DNA of 64,000 nt from Candidatus Obscuribacterales bacterium (GCA_019752635.1 JAIELX010000013.1:80417-144416), one strand, 5' to 3'. Shown: positions 28,988 through 37,994, numbered from the stretch's first letter. A program made the numbers and translations. Notes: a model not told the origin generated them from the letters alone.

Positions 28988-29512
28988 TTATTTCTTTTGG
29001 CAATCGCCACTACCGGTGGTGGCGGGTTTGACTGTGCCTGCGTCTGAGTCTGAGTCTAGAAATTCAAATTTGACCGTGTCGCCTTCTTTGATGCCGTGTC
29101 GTTTACAGTACCCCGCCGGCACTTCCACTACTTCAGTTACTGTGACCGTTCCTTCCGATGGATAGAGGGGGCACAGCGCAGGGTCCGTCTCTTTGCATGG
29201 CGGAACATCATGTGATATTTTCGCGATTTTGCCGTCGTATATGAAAATCATGTCTAGCGAAATGAAGCAGTGAAACATCCAAAAACGCACTGCGCTGGAT
29301 GGATGGAACAGAAATACCATGCCGTTCCCGTCTTCTAGTGCGCGACGGTACATCAATCCGCGCTCGATCTTCTCTCTGGTATCGGCGACTTCAAGTTTCA
29401 CCGTATTTTTGCCGAAGCGAGCCAGCGGTACTTTGGCCAGGCAATCTGCCATGGACGTGAACAATAGAAAAAGGGATGCGACAACAGCGAGAGATTGTTT
29501 TTTGTTGATCAT
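28988..29512 (-). CDS. DUF192 exported protein
   Basis: 174 residues with an N-terminal signal peptide (MINKKQSLAVVASLFLLFTS, cleavage near ADCLA). The DUF192 domain shows VADTREKIERGLMYR, MVFLFHPSSAVRFWMFHCFI, LDMIFI and the VVEVPAGYCKRHGIKEGD segment. The family is widespread and exported, but its biochemical function is unsettled. The ATG at 29512 overlaps the lnt stop codon as ATGA, indicating translational coupling, and this sets the start. The tail ends with a Ser/Asp/Lys-rich stretch. Confidence 0.9.
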   Translation of the reverse strand: MINKKQSLAVVASLFLLFTSMADCLAKVPLARFGKNTVKLEVADTREKIERGLMYRRALEDGNGMVFLFHPSSAVRFWMFHCFISLDMIFIYDGKIAKISHDVPPCKETDPALCPLYPSEGTVTVTEVVEVPAGYCKRHGIKEGDTVKFEFLDSDSDAGTVKPATTGSGDCQKK

Positions 29513-31203
29513 TGGTGCCACCAGATTCTGTAAGTTGGACGCCACAGCCACGACATCCTTGTGAACCCCGTCCTTTTATGAAGGAATTGTACTCTGTCCA
29601 GCAGCGTCCCCGCCCTGTTCGGCAGCGATTTGCTGGTAACCGCCCCCAATGGATTTATAACGCTGGAAATGCCCGTGTTTGACGACAAAACGAGGTAGCG
29701 ACCATTCTCTACTGCTCGCAGACTTGCGGCCGCAACCAGTTGTTTTGCCAGTACGGTATTGTGAAACATTGCCAGATCGGAGACGTTTATCAGCAAAGAA
29801 GCTCCGCGATCAACTTCCGATGCAATCAGCTCCGGATAAACCAGTTCAAAAGAAACCGATGCGCCGATTTTGCCCCACAATGACTTCAGCAAAAATGGTG
29901 CCGGTGCCTCCAGAAAATTGTTGTTGCTTGATGGCAGCAGGCGAAGCAAATTCTCCGGAACTACGCTGGCAAGCGCGTTAAAAGGCACGGATTCCACCAG
30001 GGGAAGCAATCGGGTTTTGACGTAGAAACATTCATCCACCTGCGGGTCGCTGATTAAACGCACTACGTTGACCAGCTTCTTTTGAATGAGCTCCAGCGTT
30101 CCTGTCAGTATTTCCTTCTTTTGAGAGATACAGACTCCTTTGAGTCGCGACGTCAGATCTTTTCCCTCGGTTTTATCGAGGTGGACGACGGCTTCCGGCA
30201 AAACGATCAGCGCGACACCGAGGTCGCTGATCAGGCTCGAGTAGCGGTCGAGCCGTTCGTTTCTGGTAAACGCCTCGAAATTTGGAGGACGCACAGGAAT
30301 GCTGCCCTGCAGCACTGCCACCGGTACTGGTGGCGCAAAATCTCTTTTGTCTGTCGCCGCAGCGCTGTTAGGCGGTAGATCAGCCCCACGCTTGATGCGC
30401 CAGTTCCCGAAAGACGTGCACGCTACCACGCAGGCTATCACAATCACGGCATCCAGCAGCGCCCCACCGCGAGGCGAGATGCGATCACAACGTTCGGGCA
30501 GGCGGGGAAATAGAAAAGGAAGAAATTCGAAAAGCAGGGCGGCGATTGCACAGTTTGCGAACAAAATTATCAATTCAAGCAGCTGGGCACCGCCGAAGCT
30601 GCACACCTGAATCATTGGCAACAAATTAGATTGCGAGTACGCCAGTTGTGTGACAGGCACCCCGAGAAAGAGCTCGGACGGTGCCACCCACCAGTTCAAG
30701 AAGACCCAAATGACAGGAACACTCAACAGGAACGGGAAATAAGGCCGTTTATAGAAAGGAATGAGCCCCCCGCGGGTGGGCAGCACGTAGACAAACAGAG
30801 CGAACAGCGCCATCAGCAATGCCTGGTGTGCGGACTCGACCAGCCACATCGACCCGACACCCAGCAAGCTCAGGAGATCGGGGATCTGGAGCATTGTCAG
30901 TGGATAGAGATCCAGCATCCAGCGGTGGCAAAGGAGTTGGTAGGCGAATCCAAAGAAGAATCCGGTAAGCAGGGCTTCTCCCATGCCTCGACTGCTGCGA
31001 ACCACCAGCAACAAGGGCACCAGCCCGCACCAGGCAAGCCAAGCGTGATCAAAGCCCGGGCTCGACAACGATAAGATCGCCCCGAAGAGCAGTGTGACGG
31101 GCAACTTTTCGACCAGCCCGAAGCGTTCGAGCATGGACGGCAGGGCCTCGGCCCGTTGTCCTGCGCGGTTACCCGTAGCTTGCATCTTCACAACCCCGAT
31201 CAT
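29509..31203 (-). CDS. lnt: Apolipoprotein N-acyltransferase homologue with catalytic Cys replaced by Ser
   Basis: 564 residues. Multiple N-terminal membrane helices (~35-265) precede a nitrilase domain (~290-530), as in Lnt, which adds the third acyl chain to lipoproteins. Of the E-K-C triad, Glu337 (IVLPEAVV) and Lys396 (YVKTRLLPLVESVPF) are present, but the position of the essential Cys, normally within ICYE, reads VSFE with Ser451; the codon is TCT. The nearby NDAWF motif of active enzymes is also altered (VSDLAMF). So the protein may be inactive, have altered chemistry, or be a paralogue. The start could be ATG 31203, which has TATAAT eight bases upstream and would be leaderless, or ATG 31185 after GGGG. 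The TGA overlaps the DUF192 gene start. Confidence 0.88.
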   Translation of the reverse strand: MIGVVKMQATGNRAGQRAEALPSMLERFGLVEKLPVTLLFGAILSLSSPGFDHAWLAWCGLVPLLLVVRSSRGMGEALLTGFFFGFAYQLLCHRWMLDLYPLTMLQIPDLLSLLGVGSMWLVESAHQALLMALFALFVYVLPTRGGLIPFYKRPYFPFLLSVPVIWVFLNWWVAPSELFLGVPVTQLAYSQSNLLPMIQVCSFGGAQLLELIILFANCAIAALLFEFLPFLFPRLPERCDRISPRGGALLDAVIVIACVVACTSFGNWRIKRGADLPPNSAAATDKRDFAPPVPVAVLQGSIPVRPPNFEAFTRNERLDRYSSLISDLGVALIVLPEAVVHLDKTEGKDLTSRLKGVCISQKKEILTGTLELIQKKLVNVVRLISDPQVDECFYVKTRLLPLVESVPFNALASVVPENLLRLLPSSNNNFLEAPAPFLLKSLWGKIGASVSFELVYPELIASEVDRGASLLINVSDLAMFHNTVLAKQLVAAASLRAVENGRYLVLSSNTGISSVINPLGAVTSKSLPNRAGTLLDRVQFLHKRTGFTRMSWLWRPTYRIWWHQ

Positions 31204-31690
31204 CAGCGCTTATTATACGCTGTGCGTGGCTGTCTCTGTGGGTATGGATGAGCTTTTCGCACAGTCTGCCGTTGTCAGTCGGCTTGCTAATTTCTCGCTG
31301 ACCGCAGGCGTCATAAACTTTTTGTCGACACTAACAACTTTGTTGGCAAAATGATCTGGCGCCATCGGCGGTGACAGCAAATCTTCAGGTTGCTACTTCC
31401 TGGTGCAAGCAGTTCTTTGAGTGACCGGCGCGAGGGGCTCCAGGAGTAGTTCTTGAGGGGCGCACTACAATCGTACAATCGTTCGTGTAATCCAAAAGAG
31501 CTGAGTTCTGTGGCGGATGTAAGCGATCTGTAGGTGTAATTCCCGACATCCTTCCAATTGCGGTGTTGGACTGGAAGTCCGGATGATAGAGGGAAAATCA
31601 GGTTTGGCATGTCGATTTGTTCTGCCTAAAAAGAGGAACAATGTCGTGGTGACGGAACGAGTGTGAAGGTTTTGCATCTGGAGTTGTATT
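31204..31690. other. Divergent intergenic region lnt / TPR protein
   Basis: 487 bases. Several short frames on the minus strand lack ribosome-binding sites and recognisable domains. Apart from the lnt -10 element I see nothing supportable. Confidence 0.4.
31212..31217 (-). promoter_or_regulatory. TATAAT -10 element close to the lnt start
   Basis: On the minus strand TATAAT (31217-31212) lies eight bases before the ATG at 31203. The expected transcription start falls at or just inside that codon, so either the message is leaderless or translation begins at ATG 31185. No good -35 is visible. Confidence 0.35.
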
Positions 31691-32263
31691 ATGCATGTTC
31701 GCAAATTGAACAATTTGCTCCCGCTGCTTATGGCTGCTGCTGCGGTTATACCTGCGGCGAATGCCACGGAAGTGATATCTCCTGCAGTGCATCAAGGGTA
31801 CACCTTGATCACTCAGAGATCTTACGTCCAGGCCATCGCAGTACTCAACCGGGCTGTGCGACTAAACCCCAGTGACGCCGCTGCTCGCCGGTATCTCGCC
31901 GTTGCGCTCAATCAAACCGGCAATTCAATCAAAGCGGCGCAGCAAATGGAATTGGTGATCCGGTTGGAGCCCGGAATTGCATCAGACTGTGCCTTAATCG
32001 GTGACATGTACCTCCTTTGTGGCGAGACTGCTCGTGCGGTTACGCGCTACAAAGAAGGTATTCTATTGTCTCCCGAGTCCGCTCACTGTCGCTGTGGACT
32101 AGCCGCAGCTTACGCCGCTGCGGGGGATTGCGCCAATGCAAGAGCAACATGTATCGACGGGCTCAAGATCTGTCGCGACGCTGCCGCTCGCAAGCGTTTA
32201 GCGCAAATTCTCGGCGACACTGGCCCCGCCAGGCAGACGGTTGCACCTGATGCTCGCGGATAG
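31691..32263 (+). CDS. Exported TPR protein ahead of Tad-like genes
   Basis: 190 residues with a signal peptide (~1-26, LLPLLMAAAAVIPAANATE). Three to four TPR units follow (AIAVLNRAVRLNPSDAAARR, LAVALNQTGNSIKAAQ, GDMYLLCGETARAV, GLAAAYAAAGDCANA). GGAG lies seven bases before the ATG. It lies 49 bp before the TadE-like genes on the same strand. TadD-type TPR proteins accompany Tad pili, so this could be a TadD-like assembly factor; that link is contextual, because TadD is usually a lipoprotein and no lipobox is seen here. Confidence 0.75.
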   Translation: MHVRKLNNLLPLLMAAAAVIPAANATEVISPAVHQGYTLITQRSYVQAIAVLNRAVRLNPSDAAARRYLAVALNQTGNSIKAAQQMELVIRLEPGIASDCALIGDMYLLCGETARAVTRYKEGILLSPESAHCRCGLAAAYAAAGDCANARATCIDGLKICRDAAARKRLAQILGDTGPARQTVAPDARG

Positions 32264-32312
32264 CGCGAGTTATTAGACCACTTACTATAAATACGTACAG
32301 GAAGTTCGGGAA

Positions 32313-32837
32313 ATGCGTAAGCGCAATTGCTATGGTTCTCTGCTGGTCGAAACTCCCACCGTGTTGTGGATCTTATTTGTGTTGCTAACTATTCCAATGA
32401 TTGATCTTGCAGCAGTAATGATTAGATACACCTTCATGGTCTCGGCCTCTCGTGACGCTGCACATGCCGCCGGCAGAGCAAAGTCTTTCATGAGTGATTT
32501 GACCGCTAGTGATCCGTCCGCCATGAGTGTCGCGGACAGCGCAGCAAGAGCAACGGCCGGGTGCTTCTCCGAAATCTCAGTATCGAACGTCAGGACTCGC
32601 CTTCTTATTACCGACCTCGATACCAGAGCCGTGACGGCGCGCACGACTCCGCTTACAGTCCCGGCCGATACAACGGAGTATCTCTACGAGTTTGAAACGT
32701 CCGTATCCGGACAAATCAATCCGCTCGTACCGTTCCTTGCCGGACCGCTTCCGCTTATTCCCGGGCTTTCGGCACCAGTCCCCGTAACTGTGACTTCGCG
32801 ATCTTTCTGTGAAAATTCGCAAGGGCTAACGCAGTAA
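32313..32837 (+). CDS. TadE-like pilus-assembly/pseudopilin protein (1)
   Basis: 174 residues. A short basic N-terminus (MRKRNCYGSLLVETPTVLW) with the Glu after a small-residue segment leads into one hydrophobic helix (~15-38) and then VSASRDAAHAAGRAKS, the typical TadE pattern of a helix followed by an Ala-rich amphipathic stretch. The remaining ~120 residues would be extracytoplasmic. AGGAAG precedes the ATG. TadE proteins are minor pseudopilins of tight-adherence pili. No pilin peptidase, CpaF/TadA ATPase or TadB/C is within the window. Confidence 0.75.
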   Translation: MRKRNCYGSLLVETPTVLWILFVLLTIPMIDLAAVMIRYTFMVSASRDAAHAAGRAKSFMSDLTASDPSAMSVADSAARATAGCFSEISVSNVRTRLLITDLDTRAVTARTTPLTVPADTTEYLYEFETSVSGQINPLVPFLAGPLPLIPGLSAPVPVTVTSRSFCENSQGLTQ

Positions 32838-32864
32838 CCTCTCTCTCTTTATCAGGAGTCACTT

Positions 32865-34700
32865 ATGTCATCGCCTTTCAAATTTAAGAGCGAAACTTGT
32901 TGCAAGCGTATGCTAACCGCACCGGCGGTCAGGTCTATTGTCCAGTTGTTGTCTGGCAGGAATGCTGGCGGTCAAGCCGTAGTGATAATGGTGGCCGTCA
33001 TAGCTTTGTTGATTATCTGTCCTATTGGTCTTTTCTCGTTCGAGGTCAATCGCGCTGAATCTTGCCGACAGCAGTTGCGGGCGGCTTGCGAGTCTGCGGC
33101 TCTGGCTGCGGCAGCTACACTTGCGAGCCAGGATAATCTTGATCCTGTTGAAGGTCACACGCAAGCCATCCAAACTGCGCTTACTTCATTTCAGCAAAAC
33201 TCCGTTTTGGGAGTATCGCTGGCCGATGCAGCCATGGGAGGGAGCGACGATGTTCCCGAATCCGAAAAGTCCACTCTCTTTATTGAGTTTCTCGATCCGA
33301 ACAGCGACAATCAACCTGTCACCATTGGTGATCCGGACGGCAAAATTGTTCGCGTGACGGCCACCTTTGGCTTGAAGCCGTCATTCGGACAATTTCTTGG
33401 TATTGGCACTGTCCCCATGAAAGTCACTAATTCCGGTGGTGTGCCCGACCTTGATGTTTGTTTGTGTTTTGACGTTTCCGGTTCGATTGACGATCAAACA
33501 AGAGTGTCGTTCGTGAAGCGTGACTGGACCGGCGATACCGCTACCGGAAACAATCGCTACACTGTTGCGACTACACGATCCGGTTCAGTCGCCGGTACCA
33601 GAGCCAACGGACGGCTCTACGACATTATCGGTCCTGTCCCTTCCGGTACGCGGGTGAATGCACTGGCGCCGCAATACTTGAGCCTGAGTACGTCCCAAAC
33701 CCGATGGCCTCTAACCTTTACTGAGAGCGGAGGATCAACTCGTGGTTTGCGCGGGGCGACTGAGACAGGAAGCAGACCGGGCAATCGTGGCTCGACCACG
33801 GTCACTACTGGCGGCGTTTATCACTTCACCGATTTAGTAGTAAACATCGATGGACGGAATACATTTGCCGGCATCACCACTCCAGACGGTTACGCTTTTC
33901 CTAACATCGGAACAGTTGTCGAAGCTGCTCGCGGCAATCTTGAAAATAACACGGTCTTTGTGAACAGCGGCGCAAGTCGCAGCCTTCCTTCATCAGTGCA
34001 GCCGCGTGCCGGATACCGCGCCAGGTACTTGCAATTAGCCGCGCAGGCGCTGAGCCCGTTGGGAGAGGCTCAACGCGCTGCTGCCGACTTCTTTACTGTT
34101 ATGAATACCAATACCCGTGGTCACTTCTCATTGATATGTTTTTCGGATAACGCCGGTGTCACTGCTACCACAACATACAATGAATCAAACGTTGATGATA
34201 ACTATACACCTGGAGGCACAGGTAATTTTCCGATTCCCAATATCGCGCTCAATAACGCTGTCGGAGCGACGAATTACGACCCAATTATAAGTACGTTGCC
34301 CACAACGCGTGCTACAACTGCTACCAATATTGGTGAAGCACTCAGCCGAGCGGTGTCGCAACTGCGGAATAACTCGCGACCGGGATCGAAAAAGGCGATC
34401 GTGCTGTTTACCGACGGCATGCCGACCGCTCCGGCTTCCAATCCGGAAGGCGCGGCAAGGAGCGCGGCAGTAGCTGCACGCAACGCCGGGATTCCTATTT
34501 ATTCGATCGGACTGGCGCAAAACCCTGAAATCATTCCCGATGAAGTGCGCACTCTTACGCACGAGAACAGCAACCAGGATACCGGTGGCGTTTCGGGAAT
34601 TGCCGGTCACGGGGGCGTGTTCTTCCTGGTGACTGATACCGCCGACTTAAGAAAAACGTTTGAGAACATCGCCCGCCAGCTTGTGGCGCTAGTACGTTAA
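32865..34700 (+). CDS. TadG-like protein with von Willebrand factor A domain
   Basis: 611 residues. The N-terminus has a conserved GGQAVVIMVAVIALLIICPI helix with the following RAESCRQQLRAACESAALAAA, typical of TadE/TadG proteins. A von Willebrand A domain starts near residue 195 with DVCLCFDVSGSIDD, which supplies the MIDAS motif DxSGS, and continues after a large insertion to KKAIVLFTDGMPTAP and GIPIYSIGLAQ near the end. The insertion (~225-400) holds beta-rich, Thr/Gly-rich sequence. AGGAG lies seven bases before the ATG. Such proteins sit on the surface and may bind ligands through a metal ion. It lies 28 bp downstream of the first TadE-like gene and 16 bp before the next, so the three are probably one operon. 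Confidence 0.85.
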   Translation: MSSPFKFKSETCCKRMLTAPAVRSIVQLLSGRNAGGQAVVIMVAVIALLIICPIGLFSFEVNRAESCRQQLRAACESAALAAAATLASQDNLDPVEGHTQAIQTALTSFQQNSVLGVSLADAAMGGSDDVPESEKSTLFIEFLDPNSDNQPVTIGDPDGKIVRVTATFGLKPSFGQFLGIGTVPMKVTNSGGVPDLDVCLCFDVSGSIDDQTRVSFVKRDWTGDTATGNNRYTVATTRSGSVAGTRANGRLYDIIGPVPSGTRVNALAPQYLSLSTSQTRWPLTFTESGGSTRGLRGATETGSRPGNRGSTTVTTGGVYHFTDLVVNIDGRNTFAGITTPDGYAFPNIGTVVEAARGNLENNTVFVNSGASRSLPSSVQPRAGYRARYLQLAAQALSPLGEAQRAAADFFTVMNTNTRGHFSLICFSDNAGVTATTTYNESNVDDNYTPGGTGNFPIPNIALNNAVGATNYDPIISTLPTTRATTATNIGEALSRAVSQLRNNSRPGSKKAIVLFTDGMPTAPASNPEGAARSAAVAARNAGIPIYSIGLAQNPEIIPDEVRTLTHENSNQDTGGVSGIAGHGGVFFLVTDTADLRKTFENIARQLVALVR

Positions 34701-34715
34701 CCGGAGATACACATC

Positions 34716-35198
34716 ATGCTCGCTGCATTGTTAAATGGATACCGTCCCCGCTACCGCCGATCAAATGGGCACAGTATGATTGAGCTGGCTATGCTGTCGG
34801 TGCTGTTCGTCATTGTGGCGGTGTTCTGCCTCGATGTAGGCTTCGTGATCATGGGTTCGCAAATGAACGATGCGGCCTGCCGTGATGCTGCCAGAGCTGC
34901 GGCGCAAGGCAACAACTACACCACTGCTCTTCGTTTGGCACAAGCGGCATTGGCCTCTCACCGACCCGACGGCTACTTCGTAACGCAACCAACTATCGAT
35001 GCTGCCGGATTCGAATACGAAGATTTCTCCGGTAGTCCGCCGCCGGACACGAGCCCGTTTGTCACGGTGACTACGGCCACTAACGTGCGAATTCCTGCGC
35101 CAATTTTCTTTATGGGTGCAACTTTTGGACCCAATGGCACGATGGCGTTTCGCAAAACGATAACGTTTCCGATAGTGAAAACGACCTTGTATCTATAA
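34716..35198 (+). CDS. TadE-like pseudopilin protein (2)
   Basis: 160 residues. The N-terminal region NGHSMIELAMLSVLFVIVAV is a TadE-type pattern with the Glu followed by a single helix (~20-45), then MNDAACRDAARAAAQGNN, the Ala-rich continuation. The C-terminal half is beta-like. GGAG in CCGGAGA precedes the ATG at 34716. It closes the Tad-like trio; 61 bases of intergenic sequence separate it from the convergent ruvC. Confidence 0.8.
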   Translation: MLAALLNGYRPRYRRSNGHSMIELAMLSVLFVIVAVFCLDVGFVIMGSQMNDAACRDAARAAAQGNNYTTALRLAQAALASHRPDGYFVTQPTIDAAGFEYEDFSGSPPPDTSPFVTVTTATNVRIPAPIFFMGATFGPNGTMAFRKTITFPIVKTTLYL

Positions 35199-35259
35199 GA
35201 GCGGAACGACCGTGTTGTCGCTCGGGAGCCCGGGGAGGCTTGCGGGCTGAGTGCCAGGA

Positions 35260-35760
35260 TCAGACCGTGGCTTGCTTACAGGGCATGATCGTATGCGATC
35301 TGGCGTGGCAGATTGCAATTGCAACCGCGTCCGATGCGTCGTCCGGTTTTATGACGGTCGCACTGTCAAGTAGTTTTGCTACCATCACTTGCATTTCTTT
35401 CTTGTCAGCGCGACCGTACCCCGCAATATTCATCTTTACTTGCATCGGAGTATATTCGACGATAGTGATGCCGGAAGATGCGGCGGCTTCCAAAATCACC
35501 CCTCGTGCCTGGGCAACTGGAACAAGAGTTTTTGCATTCTTGAAAAAGAATATGGATTCTACAGCGACAATGTCTGGCGAATATGTTTCGAGTATCTCTA
35601 CCATATCGGCGCGGATCATTCGGAGGCGCTCCGACTGCGTGTAGTCATTTGTTGTTTTGATAATGCCGGAAGCAATATAGCCATAAGAGTCTTGACCGGA
35701 GAGATCAATGACTCCGTAGCCTGTCGTAGCGGTGCCCGGATCGATACCGAGTATGCGCAC
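35260..35760 (-). CDS. ruvC: Holliday junction resolvase RuvC
   Basis: 166 residues. The catalytic acids are Asp7 (LGIDPGTATTGYG), Glu68 (VAVESIFF), Asp141 and Asp144 (KPDDASDAVAIAICH). It cleaves Holliday junctions with RuvAB in recombination repair. The start is GTG 35760, supported by AGGAG eight bases upstream. RuvA and RuvB are not in this window. Confidence 0.97.
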   Translation of the reverse strand: MRILGIDPGTATTGYGVIDLSGQDSYGYIASGIIKTTNDYTQSERLRMIRADMVEILETYSPDIVAVESIFFFKNAKTLVPVAQARGVILEAAASSGITIVEYTPMQVKMNIAGYGRADKKEMQVMVAKLLDSATVIKPDDASDAVAIAICHARSHTIMPCKQATV

Positions 35761-35917
35761 TAAATGTCTCCTACGCAGGTCTTTTGCTGCTATCCCGCAT
35801 TTTACAAGTGACCAGTAATCAGTCTACCATCACCCGGGGAGAATGCAAGTGGCACCAATAACGGTGCAGACCCTGCGAAAGCGAACCGTCTTCCCGGCTC
35901 GCACCATATGTGATGCA

Positions 35918-36832
35918 TTACACCTTGAGCCTGACCCAACCGGTTCCTTCATGGCCGAAATGAAAGGCTTCCGGGTGAATTGTCTCTGCGAGAATTTCCA
36001 GCGACTCGACAAGTCTGGGACCGGGGCGATTAAAGTACTGATTGCCGTCGGCAACGATCACATTGTTTGCTTGCACGCATTTGAGATCATTCCAAAAAGG
36101 TAGATTAACCAAAATGTGCGTTTCTTGCAGAGTGCGCGGAATGTCGAACCCGCAAGGCGATACTATGATCATGTCCGGATTTGACTGCGCCAGCTGTTCC
36201 TTCGACATATAGGGCGAGTGTTTGTCGGCGACACCGAAGAGGTTTCGCCCTCCGGCCGATTCGATCAGGGTTGGCATCCAATTGCCGCCTGCCATCAGAG
36301 GTTCGATCCATTCTATGAATGCGACTGTTTTTCTCTCAAGATTGGCGCATCTTGCCGCAATGGTAGCGATTCTGACGCGCAAGTCATTCATCAGTCGAGT
36401 TGCTTTATCGGATGCGTTTAATGCTTCGCCTACTATGCGGATATCATTGAACACGTCTTCCAGCGAGTCGGGCTGCAGCGAAATCACCTGAGGGCTGCTT
36501 GTTACTACATGACAGACGGCTTGCTCAACATCTTTCAAGCTCACGGCGCAAACTTCGCATTGGGATTGTGTGATTATGTGGGTGGGCTGCAGGTCGTTCA
36601 AAATGTCGGCATCGACCCGATAAACGCTGAGAGATTCGCTGACGATTCGGCGAACACGCTCGTCAATTTCGGCGCTGGTGCCTTCGACGCTGAACTTGGG
36701 ACCGGTGCAGACCGGCAGCGCTTTGACGGACTCGGGATAGTCGCATTCGTGTGATCGGCCCACCATGAGTGATTGCAGCCCCAATGCATGCAAAATCTCG
36801 GTGGAACTGGCGATAAGCGAAACGATGCGCAT
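35918..36832 (-). CDS. BtuF-like cobalamin/iron-siderophore binding protein without signal peptide
   Basis: 304 residues from ATG 36832 (MRIVSLIASSTEILHALG); a TTG four codons upstream is possible. The fold is the helical-backbone periplasmic binding protein: RIVSLIASSTEIL, VDADILNDLQPTHIITQSQCEVCAV, NLFGVADKHSPYMSKEQLAQ and PDMIIVSPCG. Proteins of this BtuF-like group often lack a signal peptide, as here, and occur without transporter genes. So they may be cytosolic binders rather than ABC partners. Neither permease nor ATPase is adjacent, and no cobalamin riboswitch was recognised upstream. Substrate assignment is only by family. Confidence 0.8.
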   Translation of the reverse strand: MRIVSLIASSTEILHALGLQSLMVGRSHECDYPESVKALPVCTGPKFSVEGTSAEIDERVRRIVSESLSVYRVDADILNDLQPTHIITQSQCEVCAVSLKDVEQAVCHVVTSSPQVISLQPDSLEDVFNDIRIVGEALNASDKATRLMNDLRVRIATIAARCANLERKTVAFIEWIEPLMAGGNWMPTLIESAGGRNLFGVADKHSPYMSKEQLAQSNPDMIIVSPCGFDIPRTLQETHILVNLPFWNDLKCVQANNVIVADGNQYFNRPGPRLVESLEILAETIHPEAFHFGHEGTGWVRLKV

Positions 36833-36960
36833 GATAACCGGCAAATACTTGGGGGAAACCCCGGGAAGACTACCGTGAACAAAACGCTTTGCGTTGAGCG
36901 CGGATGAAGCTAAAGTATTATCGCTTGTGTATGGTATTAAAACCAGTAGGAGTTCTAACT

Positions 36961-37194
36961 ATGACCGGAGCGGAGAAAAGTGGCGTTAATCACGCTAACC
37001 GTATTCGATCCATGTCTCGCGAGTACTTTCTGACGGCGTTAAAAGAGTTGCCTGAGGAAATGCGAGTTACCGTGGAGCGCCAGATCAATGAACTGAACAA
37101 AAGTGCTGAGGTTGCGGTGGCACCGCCATCGGTGAAGCCGCAGCAGACCCGGTTATCACCGCTGCCTGCTGCTTTGGCTGCCGAAAAGGTCTAG
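36961..37194 (+). CDS. Small hypothetical protein, 77 residues
   Basis: ATG 36961 is preceded by TAGGAG at 36947-36952, eight bases away, so translation is likely. The protein (MTGAEKSGVNHANRIRSMSR onward) has an amphipathic helix SREYFLTALKELPEEMRVTV, then a Pro/Ala-rich tail. No signal peptide or known domain is recognised. Its last 39 bases overlap the convergent 3' end of rluE. Confidence 0.55.
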   Translation: MTGAEKSGVNHANRIRSMSREYFLTALKELPEEMRVTVERQINELNKSAEVAVAPPSVKPQQTRLSPLPAALAAEKV

Positions 37195-37797
37195 CACCTG
37201 TTCCAGCGATAAGCGTCGCCAGTGCCCGGGGGCAATGTCCAGGTCAAACAGGTTTACCGTGCCAATTGACTTGCGAAACAAACGCAAAGTCGGATGTCCG
37301 ACAGCGGCCGTCATTCGCCGTACTTGCCGGTTTCTTCCTTCTGTCAGGGAGAGTTCCAACCAGCATGTCGGTACAGATTTTCGAAAACGAATCGGCACCT
37401 CTCGTTCGTGAAGAGGTGGTTCGTTTTCCAGCAATCGAGCTCGTGCAGGCAATGTCTTGGTGCCGTCTAAGACGACACCGGTGATTAGTTGTTGGATCGC
37501 TTGCTCATCAGGTATTCGTTCTACTTGTGCAAGGTACGTGCGGAAATGTCGGTTTGCCGGATTTAGCAACGCCGAGTTCAGCGCAGCGTCGTTGCTCACA
37601 ATCAGCAGTCCTTCGCTGTCGTAGTCCAATCGCCCGACTGGATACACATCCTTCGGCAATGAAAACTCGGCCAAAGTGCGCTTTTGTGTTGGATCCGATT
37701 GCGTAAATTGACTCAGTACATTGAACGGTTTGTTCAGCGCAATGTAGTCTCGATCAGACCGAGGCTTGAACGCGCTGGCTCCTTTGAAACTCGTCAT
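37156..37797 (-). CDS. rluE: RluE-like 23S rRNA pseudouridine synthase
   Basis: 213 residues with no S4 domain, as in the RluE subgroup of the RsuA family. The start IALNKPFNVLSQFTQ, the catalytic Asp in YPVGRLDYDSEGLLIVSND and the C-terminal EGRNRQVRRMTAAVGHPTLRL are all present. RluE makes pseudouridine at 2457 of 23S rRNA in E. coli. The ATG at 37797 has GGAG five bases upstream. Confidence 0.9.
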   Translation of the reverse strand: MTSFKGASAFKPRSDRDYIALNKPFNVLSQFTQSDPTQKRTLAEFSLPKDVYPVGRLDYDSEGLLIVSNDAALNSALLNPANRHFRTYLAQVERIPDEQAIQQLITGVVLDGTKTLPARARLLENEPPLHEREVPIRFRKSVPTCWLELSLTEGRNRQVRRMTAAVGHPTLRLFRKSIGTVNLFDLDIAPGHWRRLSLEQVLDLFGSQSSRQR

Positions 37798-37962
37798 AAC
37801 GCTCCGTCCATGGCTGGCGGTGAATTTTGGGTTGCCAATTCCTTCAACTTCTTGTTTTCTGAATCGGTTTCTGCGAGGGGGACGACCACGGATTTTTATA
37901 GACGTGGTTATTTTACGACGTCGATCGGAGCAAATCTTGGTGGGGGCGGCGGTAGTTAAAAG

Positions 37963-37994
37963 AAAGGACCGGTCTGTCGACCGGTCCTTTTGTG
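37963..37994 (-). terminator. Terminator after groEL (bidirectional)
   Basis: AAAGGACCGGTC (37963-37974) and GACCGGTCCTTT (37979-37990) form a 12-bp stem with a 4-base loop. T-runs occur on both strands (TTTCTTTT on the minus side). It lies about 30 bases beyond the groEL stop. Confidence 0.85.

Noticed and set aside
36833..36960. Cobalamin riboswitch upstream of the BtuF-like gene
   Set aside because: The gap is only ~130 bases and no riboswitch core was recognised.
37810..37959. Short plus-strand frame ending in poly-Gly just before the groEL terminator
   Set aside because: No ribosome-binding site; its position is explained by the bidirectional terminator.
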